Below are positions 56,760 to 64,000 of a stretch of 64,000 nucleotides of DNA, one piece after another. Below the pieces are notes generated by a model. It had not been told where the DNA came from, did no database searches, and worked only from the letters and a program-made list of their open reading frames with translations. How positions within the stretch are numbered: the first letter of the stretch is position 1; every line of letters starts with the position of its first letter. The position numbers and the translations under genes are program-made. The DNA is taken from positions 54,042,552-54,106,551 of the forward strand of contig OX419756.1 of assembly GCA_948567375.1 (NCBI GenBank), given 5' to 3'. This stretch comes from Lunularia cruciata (Eukaryota > Streptophyta > Marchantiopsida > Lunulariales > Lunulariaceae).

Positions 56760-58453
56760 AGCCAGAGTAGAGACCTTTTTGAGGCTAGTTTGGTGGAGAT
56801 TTCACATAGAGAGTATGCATCAGCTATAGTGATGCCAACCAAGAAGGATATGCATGGCAACTACAAAAAAAGGTGGATGTGTGGAGATTATTGTCCTATC
56901 AACTGACAAACTAGGGTTGATTGGTATATTATGCTTGCACCAAAGGAGATCTTTGATGCATCAAGGCCTGCAAAGTCTTTAGTACTCTGGATCTTTAAGC
57001 AAGATATCTTTAGTTGCCAATCAAGGAGGAGGATAAGTCCAAGATATCCTTTTGCGCTATTGATCTTCAAGGCAAGGATGTATTATATTAGTTGAGGTTC
57101 TTACCATTTGGATTAAAGAACACTCTTGTCAAGTTCTAGAGGGTTATGGATAGGATCCTAGTTGGGTTGATTTTACTTGGTGCTATATTGATGACATTTT
57201 TGTCTATTGCACTATTGTGGAGGAGCATGAGAGACATTTGTTGAAGGTGTTTGAGATGTTGTATTCTAAAATGATATCTTGGGAAGTGTAGATTCTTCCC
57301 AGAGCAAGTTGAGCATTTGGGTCACACTATCTACCCTAAAGGACTTGGTGCTCATCAGACCAAGGTGGAGGCTATTGTGCATATTCCTTGGCCTCTGAAT
57401 GTGAGTAGAGTGTGAGCATTCCTTGGGTTGGTGAACTTTTATCACTACTATATTAGAGGATTTAGTGCCATTGCTAAGGCCTTGACAAAGCTAACCAAGC
57501 TTACACATGAGTGGTATCGGGGACTTGAGCAAGAGAGAGATTTTGTAGAGCTCAAGGAGAGGTTGACATTTGCACCTATTTTGAGGAGATTGATAAGAGG
57601 ATGACCATTTCAAGTTCACACTAATTGGAGTATGTTGGAGCTTGGAGCATTGTTCACCCAACATGATGATGAGGGGAAGGAGTTTGTGGTGGCCTATGCT
57701 AGTTGCTCTAAAAATTCAACAGAGGCCCAGTATAGTTCATATGAGAGAGAGTACTTGGCAGCACTATGGAGAGAAGCACATTTTTATGTTACCTATTTGT
57801 TTGGAGTTACCAAATAGGTAACTAAAAAATGTCACTTTTACTCCCATCATTGATCATCAGCCATTGAAGTGGTTGATGGAGTTTGACAAGCTTTCAAGGA
57901 AGCTTGCACAATGGACTTTGATTTTACAAGAGTATGATTTTATGGTTATTCATAGACCTGGAGTGGTGAACCGTGATGTAGATGGGTTGAGTAGAAACCA
58001 CCCATGTACTAGCTAGTAAAATCAGAGTGGAGCATGTTGGCATGGTGAGATAGATGAGGAGATAGTGCCATGTTGGCATGCATCTACCTTTCTATGTATA
58101 TTTGCTAAGGCTTTGGTGGTATCTCTCTGAGGGCATCCAAGAGGAGCTATTGAGGTCATAGATCCAAAAATTGGAGATATTGTACTTTTAAGTGAGACAT
58201 TCATAATGATATCTTAGTGATGGATTGTCTTCACATTTGTTTTGTGGGTGGCACAATTGGGACCAAGGAGAGAGATTGTGTTCTTCAACTAGCCAAACGG
58301 TTCAGATTGGAGTGTAGATACCTGCTTTATGTATAGGAGGATGGTAGAGTGTAAATAGTACCACTTCCATCTCAAAGACCATTGTTGGTCCGTCATGCTC
58401 ATGAGGAGCTAGGACATTTTGGAGTAAAGTGTACATATTACTTACTCCATAGT
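56760..58453 (+). pseudogene. Decayed Ty3/gypsy pol (RT, RNase H, integrase start), interrupted on the right
   Basis: In broken frames: AIVMPTKKD and a decayed DYCPIN block near 56830-56900, LPFGLKNTLVKF near 57100, the catalytic YIDDIFVYC box at about 57188-57214, HLGHTIYPKG and FLGLVNFYHYYIRGFS, then RNase H (57632-57817: FTQHDDEGKEFVVAYAS, AQYSSYEREYLAALW) with PLKWLMEFDKLSRKLAQW and FMVIHRPGVVNRDVDGLSR after it. At 58382 RHAHEELGHFGVKCTYYLLH is the HH part of the integrase zinc finger. At 58454 the LTR of the next element cuts in. Stops and shifts are abundant. The rest of the integrase is not seen in the window. Confidence 0.85.
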
Positions 58454-58556
58454 TGTAAAAGACCAAAACCGAGGAGAGAAATAGGAGAATGGAAACTCAC
58501 ATTGGGACACTTGAATGAGGGAAAACTCCAAATGCCTAGCATGAGCTTTGCTTTGG

Positions 58557-58565
58557 TATTTATAG
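58557..58565 (-). promoter_or_regulatory. TATA box of the chromovirus LTR
   Basis: CTATAAATA on the minus strand. The heat-shock-like units lie upstream of it, the nearest about 20 bases away. The same box is at 34454-34462 and 63823-63831. Confidence 0.65.
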
Positions 58566-58585
58566 GTAGTATACAAGGCCCTTGA

Positions 58586-58812
58586 GAAGCTTCTCAAGAA
58601 GCTTCCTCAATCCGCTTTCTTAGAGTGCAAGCCAAGTTAACTAGGAAGCTTCTCAAGAAGCTTCCTTCTAGAAGCCGCCTACTTGGCGTGCAAGCTAAGC
58701 TAGTTGGAAGCTTCTAGAAGCTTCCTTCTAGAAGCTACTTACTTAAGGTGCAAGCTAAGCTAACCGGGAAGCTTCCCAAGAAGCTTCCTAGACACTTCTA
58801 GAATATTTTAGG
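58586..58812. promoter_or_regulatory. Array of heat-shock-element-like modules in the LTR
   Basis: GAAGCTTCTCAAGAAGCTTC begins at about 58586 and 58645, GAAGCTTCTAGAAGCTTC (four inverted GAA pentamers with exact 2-base gaps) at about 58707, GAAGCTTCCCAAGAAGCTTC at about 58768, and CTTCTAGAATATTTTA near 58795. TTCTAGAAG follows the second and third. Spacing between units is 59-62 bp. Heat shock factors bind nGAAnnTTCnnGAAn arrays; the ONSEN element of Arabidopsis (a copia element) is a known heat-induced precedent. Whether this LTR is heat-induced is inference. Confidence 0.75.
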
Positions 58813-58878
58813 CTAATTTGTCTTATGTGCTACTTTGTGAGCCTGACTGACTTCATTGCTAAACTCCATATTGTTACA

Positions 58879-58894
58879 TATTCCCCCGCCGCTA
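58879..58894 (-). other. Polypurine tract of the chromovirus
   Basis: On the minus strand a run AGCGGCGGGGGAATA ends at the LTR. This is the normal place and composition of the plus-strand primer. Confidence 0.6.
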
Positions 58895-58909
58895 GTTGGT
58901 GATGTCCTC

Positions 58910-59095
58910 GTCGCCAGTGAAGCTTTGAATTCTTGGATGGCCATCTGTGCATTGTGGAGGTGAGAAAGAGGTTCCCAGGTGGCATCATGAAGGGGATATC
59001 CTTTCCAAAGGACCTTGTACTCCGTATGTTGGCGACGGCCTCGTTGAATGTGGCGATGCGCAAGGATACAATCAACTTTGTACTCCTCATGATCA
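58910..59095 (-). CDS. Chromodomain at the C-terminus of the chromovirus pol
   Basis: Minus-strand translation reads EEYKVDCILAHR, then TEYKVLWKGYPLHDATWEP, then LHNAQMAIQEFKAS. This is the chromodomain core: three strands with the aromatic cage positions and W-EP, and a terminal helix. In chromoviruses it directs integration to marked chromatin such as heterochromatin. The frame is open across the domain. It is joined to the integrase tail 59128-59412 with some uncertainty of frame. Confidence 0.85.
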
Positions 59096-59127
59096 TTGAT
59101 AGGGATAGGAAGAGGGGGAGGTTGGAC

Positions 59128-59980
59128 TCAAGAGGAAAAGGAAGAGGGGTTAGGAACAAAGGGTTTCAACTTGGAAACATGAAAGACAGGATGGATACGC
59201 ATGTGACGAGGCAAGGCAAGATGATAAGCAACAGGAGAGACAATTTGGATGATATCAAAGGGTCCTATCCAATTACGGGCAAGTTTACGAACTTGGGTAT
59301 CAAGTGGGAGAGGGAGGTTACTAGAGGATAGCATGACTTTATTACTGACTTCAAAGGGGAAGATCTCAACGATGGTGGTCCGCATATTGTTTTTGGCAAT
59401 TCTGAGCAACAAGGAGGTGAGACTTGGCTTGTTGGAGAGATTGGGATATAGTGGTCAAGAATGTGGAAGTATGAGGAACCTGAGATGGAGGGGGAGCAAG
59501 AAGAGAATCTGGAACAAGCGGATCTTGGCCAAAATTGAGAAAGAAAGGAGAGAATCCGGTGCTTTCCTGTTTGGAATTGTTGTAGGTAAATTTGGCAGTG
59601 GCAAGACATTCATCCCAATTGGTATGATGGACATTGACAAAGGCTTGCAACATATCCTCCAATGTACAATTTTCACGTTTGGTTTGTCTATCAGTTTGAG
59701 GATGATAGGCCGTGGACAAAGCAAGCTTGGTGCCAAGTATCTAAAAGAGTGCTTGCCAAAAGTTCCCGGTAAAGCAAGGATCACGGTCGAAGATGAGTAT
59801 GTGTGGCATTCCATGATGCTTGAAGACATTGTCGAAGTAGATTTGCGCTAAGGTTGGAGCATCCACGGTATCACAGGTTGGTGCCAAGTGGATTTGCTTA
59901 CTAAGCTTATCCACAAACACCACAATGGCAGTGTGTCCTTGTTTTGTCTTTGGCAAGGATGTGATGAGATCCAAGCTCAC
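59128..59980 (-). pseudogene. Integrase of the chromovirus
   Basis: Three open pieces. 59980-59741: VSLDLITSLPKTKQGHTAIV, VFVDKLSKQIHLAP and HILIFDRDPCFTG, with the first two Asp of the DDE triad. 59719-59366: STAYHPQTDRQTKRENCTLE, where the usual GQTERxN reads RQTKREN, so the catalytic Glu is Lys. 59412-59128: KVMLSSSNLPLP, RNWIGPFDIIQIV and HPVFHVSKLKPF (GPF/Y module). The pieces are separated by stops and one shift near 59390. The Glu-to-Lys change is a G-to-A on the coding strand. Confidence 0.88.
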
Positions 59981-59999
59981 ATGCTCCCAACGAGCTGAT

Positions 60000-60500
60000 G
60001 GAATAGCAAGCGGTTGAAGGAGTCCACCCGGCTTCTAATTGCTAGCCTTGTTACGTTGGCAGCTCTCACATGATTGGACAAATTCTCAAACATCCTATGT
60101 CATGTTGGGCCACCACCATTGACGTTGGAGGGTACCCAAGGTCTTGTCCACACCCATGTGACCAACAATGGGTAAATCATGGGCTTCTTGAAGGCACACA
60201 AGTCAAAGATCACCTTTGGCTGGAACATAGATCCGGTCCGCATGGAATAGAAGGCCTTCCTTGAAGGAGAAGGTGTTGTACTCCTTGTCATCAGTTGTTA
60301 GCCAACCATGTACCATTTGGAAGAAGGGATCTTGTTGTAGAGCTAACCGAAACTCGTTATGAATCTTGGGATCAATTGACACCATCGTAATTGCTGCCGC
60401 GATGAGAAGAAGAGACTTCAAATCAGGTCGTCATGATAGAGCATCAGGGATGATATGGAACCGACCTAGTTTGTACTCAAGTTTGATGTCAAACAATTGG
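60000..60500 (-). pseudogene. Integrase zinc finger and spacer of the chromovirus
   Basis: In shifting frames one can read EAHDLPIVGHMGVDKTLGTL near 60190-60120, QSCESCQRNKAS near 60080-60050, and upstream KIHNEFRLALQQDPFFQMVH. This is the HHCC finger and its N-terminal spacer. Stops are present. Confidence 0.7.
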
Positions 60501-61357
60501 AGTTGCTCTCCCCATCAATGATGTCGACTCTTCATGTGCTCTAGGTGTAAGGTCTGCAACAATGGCTTGTGATCAGTTTGCATGATCACTTGTTTCCCCA
60601 AGAGATAATGCCTCCATAGCTTGGTGGCATATACCATTGCAAGTTGTTCCCGATCTCAAGCAGAGTAATTTCTTTCAGCTGTATTTAGTCGGTGAGACAC
60701 AAAGGCAATAGGATGTAGTCCATCTGGAAATTCTTGTTGCAACACAGCTCCAATTGCAAAGTTAGAAGCATCAAAATCAACCACACAAGGTAGTTGAGGA
60801 TCATATGGTTGAAGAATGTGTCTTGAAGACACCATATGCTTTAACTTCTGGAATGCTTCTTCATGCTTGGTGGTTCATTGGAAGCTTGAGTTCTTTCCCA
60901 AGAGGTCAGTCAATGGTGCAGCCACGTGAGCATAATAGTGGATGAACCGTCGGTAAAAACTGGCCAATCCATTGAATGCTTGTACTTCGGTAGCATCCTT
61001 CGGGGTAGGCCAATCAGTAATGGCCTTGATCTTCTCTTCTTCCATCTTGATCCCCTTTGATGAGATCTTATGACCCAAGAAGGTAACCTCCTTCTGCCAA
61101 AAAGCACACTTTGACTTCTTGCAGTAAAATTTCCACTATCATAGTCGTCTTAGGACTTCTCACACATGATTCTTGTGTTCTGCCTTTGTCCTACTATAGA
61201 TTAAGATATCATCTAAGAACACTACCACAGACTGATCCAATAGTCCCTCCAACACCCAATGCATCTGATCCATGAAGACTGCTGGAGCATTAGTGAGTCC
61301 ACTCAAAATGTCCATACCTTGTGCGAAAGGCAGTCTTTTGCACGTCCTCTCCTTCAA
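60500..61357 (-). pseudogene. RT palm end, thumb and RNase H of the chromovirus
   Basis: 61357-61160 reads [20 protein letters not shown], then [14 protein letters not shown] with the catalytic DD. 61078-60875 reads MGHKISSKGIKMEEEKIKAI and NGLASFYRRFIHYYAHVAAP. Below 60870 RNase H is heavily decayed (a [15 protein letters not shown]-like block near 60790-60735). Compared with intact chromoviruses, a few residues between RYGHFEW and LTNAPAVF (about 61300) are missing and the frame changes there. Confidence 0.85.
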
Positions 61358-61931
61358 TAGGAATTTGCCAATAGCCGCTACAAAGATCTAGCTTGGAAAA
61401 GTAGCGTGCTCCACTTAATTGATCAAGCAAGTCATTGATCCAAGGCAAGGGATATGCATTCTTCACGGTTTGCTTATTGAGCCCACAGTAATCAATATAG
61501 AAACGAAGTCCTCCATCCTTCTTTGGAACAAATAGTACCGGTGCTCCCCACGGAGAGGTACTATGTCGTATGAAATCCTTCTCCAACAACTCTATAAGTG
61601 TTGTTCGCAACTCCTCCAACTCCTTTGGTGAGAGCCGATAGATTGGTCTACTCACTAGAGTACTCCCTGGCAATAACTCAATCTTGAAGGGCATACCTCG
61701 ATCAGAGGGTAATCCCTTTGGCAGATCATCTAGAAACACATATGCAAACTCCTGAACTATCCGATCAACCATTGCTTGATGTGGCATCTGGCCCTCCTCA
61801 GATTGTTCTTGTGCAATCGGCTTGATCCACACCGCGAATACAGACTTATCTTCCTCCAAAGCTTGCTCTATGGTTGCTTCATTAACAAACTTCCCTTCTA
61901 GGGACTCATCTCTCTTCCAAGCTTGCTCCAT
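61290..61931 (-). pseudogene. RT fingers and palm of the chromovirus (213-codon frame)
   Basis: Reads [60 protein letters not shown] and [20 protein letters not shown] with the first catalytic Asp. It ends at the deletion/frameshift described for 60500-61357. Same frame as the protease ORF upstream, separated by a stop near 61977. Confidence 0.9.
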
Positions 61932-62088
61932 GGTTCCCTTCCCGGCAAACTTCCCATCTTGGGACTCATCTCCCTTCTAGATTTGCTCTATAGCTACCTT
62001 CTCAACAAACTTCCCATCTTGGGACTCATCTCCCTTCCAGATTTGCTCTATAGCTACCTTCTCAACAAACTTCCCATCTTGGGACTGA
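61861..62088. repeat. 60-bp tandem repeat, four units, between protease and RT
   Basis: Units start at 61861, 61921, 61981 and 62041 with an exact 60-base period. Each contains TTGCTC(T/C)AT, AACTTCCC and GGGACT(C/G)A. The unit codes for about 20 residues ([20 protein letters not shown] type) in the pol frame. The two outermost upstream units are nearly identical. The repeat lengthens the linker between protease and RT; a role is unknown. Confidence 0.95.
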
Positions 62089-62522
62089 CTATTCTTAGGT
62101 GCCTTACTCAGAGGTGCCAGGCAACCTAATCGGAAATTCCTACCTTGGTGTTGTACTTGAATTTGACGTCGGGTCCAATCGAATTGAACCTTATGACATT
62201 CAAGCCAAGGTAGACCTAGAATGATATCATAGTGTAGAGGTGCCACTACAAACCTCATACACTCCAAATACTCCTTCCTAATCTTGAAGGTAATAGGATG
62301 TGAGGTGCGGAATGCAGAACCTTTTCTACCATCCGCCATCATCAAACTATTTCCAATCACTAGCTTGATAGAAATACCCAATTCCTTTGCTACTTGCATA
62401 GATATGCAATTCTTTGAACTTCCAAAATCAACCAAAATCCTACAACCCCGATTAGATATCGTACCTTGCAAGCGAAGCAAACTTGCATAGGTCGAGCCTT
62501 CAATCCCATTGGAACTAATCAA
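61977..62522 (-). pseudogene. Aspartic protease of the chromovirus (active-site change)
   Basis: A 181-codon frame. ISNRGCRILVDFGSSKNCIS holds the retropepsin site, which should be D(S/T)G; here it is DFG, so the Ser/Thr is Phe. ILGLPWLECHKVQFDW is the usual LGxxWL motif downstream. The frame ends in a stop within the 60-bp repeat. In the family this enzyme matures Gag-Pol. Confidence 0.85.
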
Positions 62523-62578
62523 GCTCCCAATAGGCGGCTCAAAATCTCCTACTGGGATTCTTCGTTTCCCTGATCATT

Positions 62579-63448
62579 CTATTCTTCAAACTCCATCTGG
62601 GCAACTTGTTGAGGTCGCCCATTCCTAAGTGGACATTCAGCAATATGATGTCCAACTTGGTGACAATAAAAGCAACCTCCATTTTGTTGTAATCTTTCTC
62701 TATCTGCTGTGCCAAGTGGTCTTTGTTGGATAGCATCAATCTCCATTGGTACCGGTTCGTCCACTTGTGGTACTGGTAGGTTTTGTGTAGGTCGAGGTCA
62801 AGACCAAGTTGTCGTAACTAAAGAATCAAAACGCTCAACTAATTGCATGGCTTCTTCTACATTCTTTGGCTCTTGCATGGTCACTTCCAATCTGGTTCGT
62901 GACTTCAATCCTTGCACAAATCGATCCAGAACTTCACCTTCTTGGATATCTGGAATTTGCATGATGATATTCTAAAATTGTGTGATGTAGCTTCTCATTG
63001 AGCCAATCGGCCTCAACTCCGCAAATTTATCTCATGTAGCTCGGGTGGCATTTATAGTCTGAAATCGACCAAGTATTGCATCCTTGAATTCTGCCCATGT
63101 CAAAATTGGTGTAACAATTTGTCGTTCCGCTCTTTCTACTCGGAATTGCCACCAAAGTTTTGCCACGCCATCCAACTGGCTAGAAGCCAAGAGAATTTGT
63201 TTCCGCTCGTCTTGAAGATTGGTGGCTTCAAAGTAACGTTCACAGTCAAACACAAAATTCTCCATTGTGCCTAGAAGATTCTTGCCTTCAAACACCTTGG
63301 GTTTCGGAAATTGAATGCAATCTTCTCCATCTCAAACTGGCGCTCTGTCTATCTGTTCTTGTCATTGCTGGTCTCGTTCATCCAACAATCGAGTAAGATG
63401 CTCGATTTGTTGTTGCATTGCAAGGATAACATCCGGTATTGCCGCCAT
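62579..63448 (-). pseudogene. Gag of the chromovirus with CCHC knuckle, several in-frame stops
   Basis: One frame of 290 codons from ATG 63448. The gag domain reads FEGKNLLGTMENFVFDCERY, then LASSQLDGVAKLWWQF, and LDRFVQGLKSRTRLEVTM. The knuckle is CFYCHQVGHHIAEC (perfect C-x2-C-x4-H-x4-C). Stops fall between DERDQQ and QEQID, after DRAPV, after TRAT, after YITQF and after TTWS. Apart from these the frame is continuous. Gag and pol are in different frames. Confidence 0.85.
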
Positions 63449-63706
63449 CGCTACTACTCTATTCCACTACCCTCAATTTATCTAGTTGATTAACACATAG
63501 ATACAACACGTCCACCGTTCTCCATAAGTTACAACTGGAAGTATCAAGGGTTCCTCTAACACGGTGATCATATGTAGAAAATCCTACCCAAAGCGTGAGG
63601 TGATGAATTGTGTGAAATGATGCTTTGGTAATATCTGGACATGAAAGTCCCAATGGTTTGGCGGAAGTGGATCTGGTGGTCCATAAATTCCATCCATCCC
63701 ATTCTT

Positions 63707-63718
63707 GCTTTGATACCA
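63707..63718 (-). other. Primer binding site, initiator-Met tRNA type
   Basis: Minus strand TGGTATCAAAGC, one base from the LTR. It matches the common plant PBS TGGTATCAGAGC for tRNA-iMet with one change. Confidence 0.85.
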
Positions 63719-63719
63719 A

Positions 63720-64000
63720 TGTAAAGACCAGAACCGAGGAGAGAAATAGGAGAATGGAAACTCACATTGGGACACTTGAATGAGGGAAAACTCCGAATGC
63801 CTAGCATGAGTTTTGGCTTTGGTATTTATAGGTAGCATACAAGGCCCTTGAGAAGCTTCTCAAGAAGCTTCCTCAAGCCGCTTTCTTAGAGTGCAAGCCA
63901 AGTTAACTAGGAAGCTTCTCAAGAAGCTTCCTTCTAGAAGCCGCCTACTTGGCGTGCAAGCTAAGCTAGTTGGAAGCTTCTAGAAGCTTCCTTCTAGAAG
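63720..64000 (-). repeat. 5' LTR of the chromovirus, truncated by the window end
   Basis: Starts TGTAAAGACC at 63720 and follows the 58454 LTR base for base apart from scattered changes (CCGAATG for CCAAATG, TAGCATAC for TAGTATAC). GAA/TTC units at about 63852, 63911 and 63974 are visible before the window ends. TATA box (minus) at 63823-63831. Confidence 0.92.

Larger units (their letters stand above)
58454..58878 (-). repeat. 3' LTR of the chromovirus (425 bp)
   Basis: Starts TGTAAAAGACC and ends TTGTTACA on the plus strand. Contains four tandem units of about 60-62 bp with GAA/TTC modules between 58586 and 58812. It is 62 bp longer than the solo LTR 34350-34712, that is, one unit. Confidence 0.93.
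58454..64000 (-). mobile_element. Chromovirus (Ty3/gypsy with chromodomain), HSE-bearing LTRs, right end outside the window
   Basis: The element reads leftward. LTR 58454-58878 is its 3' LTR; the second LTR starts at 63720 and runs off the window. Going leftward from 63720 come an initiator-Met-type PBS, gag with CCHC knuckle, protease, RT, RNase H traces, integrase, chromodomain and a purine tract beside 58878. The left flank is ATAGT (58449-58453); the right duplication cannot be seen. It sits in the integrase of another gypsy. A solo LTR of the same family lies at 34350. Frameshifts, stops and changed catalytic residues make this copy defective. Confidence 0.93.

Noticed and set aside
59249-59851. 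Plus-strand frame of 200 codons
   Set aside because: Antisense to the chromovirus integrase, whose minus-strand translation has HPQTD and FDRDP motifs.
61861-62088. CRISPR-like array
   Set aside because: Units are contiguous without unique spacers, lie within a retrotransposon pol frame, and the genome is eukaryotic.
61923-62129. Plus-strand frame with a repeated [20 protein letters not shown] unit
   Set aside because: Product of the 60-bp repeat read on the wrong strand; the pol frame is on the minus strand.
1-64000. tRNA, rRNA or snRNA genes
   Set aside because: I looked for the tRNA B-box (GGTTCGAATCC type) and conserved rRNA strings and saw none outside PBS sequences; a covariance-model scan would be decisive.

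Overview
The window looks like nuclear DNA of a land plant. Four plant-type host genes or gene pieces are visible. (1) The 3' part of a HASPP28/PDAP1-like phosphoprotein gene (144-1721, +, six exons). (2) An intronless U-box/ARM E3 ligase gene (23283-24530, -). (3) A two-exon F-box/PP2 gene (27795-29742, -). (4) A coding-like exon of unknown family split by a retrotransposon (37959-39184, -). A 70-codon fossil of plastid psbB (19036-19245) also fits a plant nucleus. Its version of the psbB stretch resembles what I remember from non-seed plants, which is weak support for a bryophyte, fern or lycophyte. The species cannot be fixed from the sequence. Layout: 1-2980 is the first host gene and its flank. 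2990-16400 is transposon ground: a RT/nuclease non-LTR element (copy A), then a PIF/Harbinger DNA transposon whose transposase (8017-9112, +) and Myb/SANT-like partner (about 14467-15832, -) lie either side of about 5 kb of foreign decayed sequence. 16400-31300 is a richer gene island with the psbB fossil, the U-box gene and the F-box/PP2 gene. 32800-51123 holds three more copies of the non-LTR family (B, C1, C2). Copy B carries a solo LTR, C1 interrupts the host-like exon, and C2 is split by a nearly intact-looking Ty3/gypsy element (42444-50264). 51136-58453 contains a decayed coiled-coil ORF, a 365-bp tandem duplication and a decayed gypsy pol. A minus-strand chromodomain gypsy element (58454 to beyond 64000) is nested in that pol. 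The two most interesting systems are transposons. The first is a plant non-LTR family whose C-terminus carries a CxC...HxxxC finger and a restriction-like-endonuclease-type motif set. Three of its four copies are bounded by target-site duplications of 8, 11 and 12 bp, and two of these copies are 5'-truncated but share the common 3' end. The second is a chromovirus whose LTRs carry tandem 60-62-bp units built of GAA/TTC heat-shock-element modules just upstream of a TATA box, so the LTR promoter may be heat-responsive. Most element ORFs carry stops, frameshifts or changed catalytic residues, so none of the copies seen here looks autonomous. All identifications are by eye; no searches were run.
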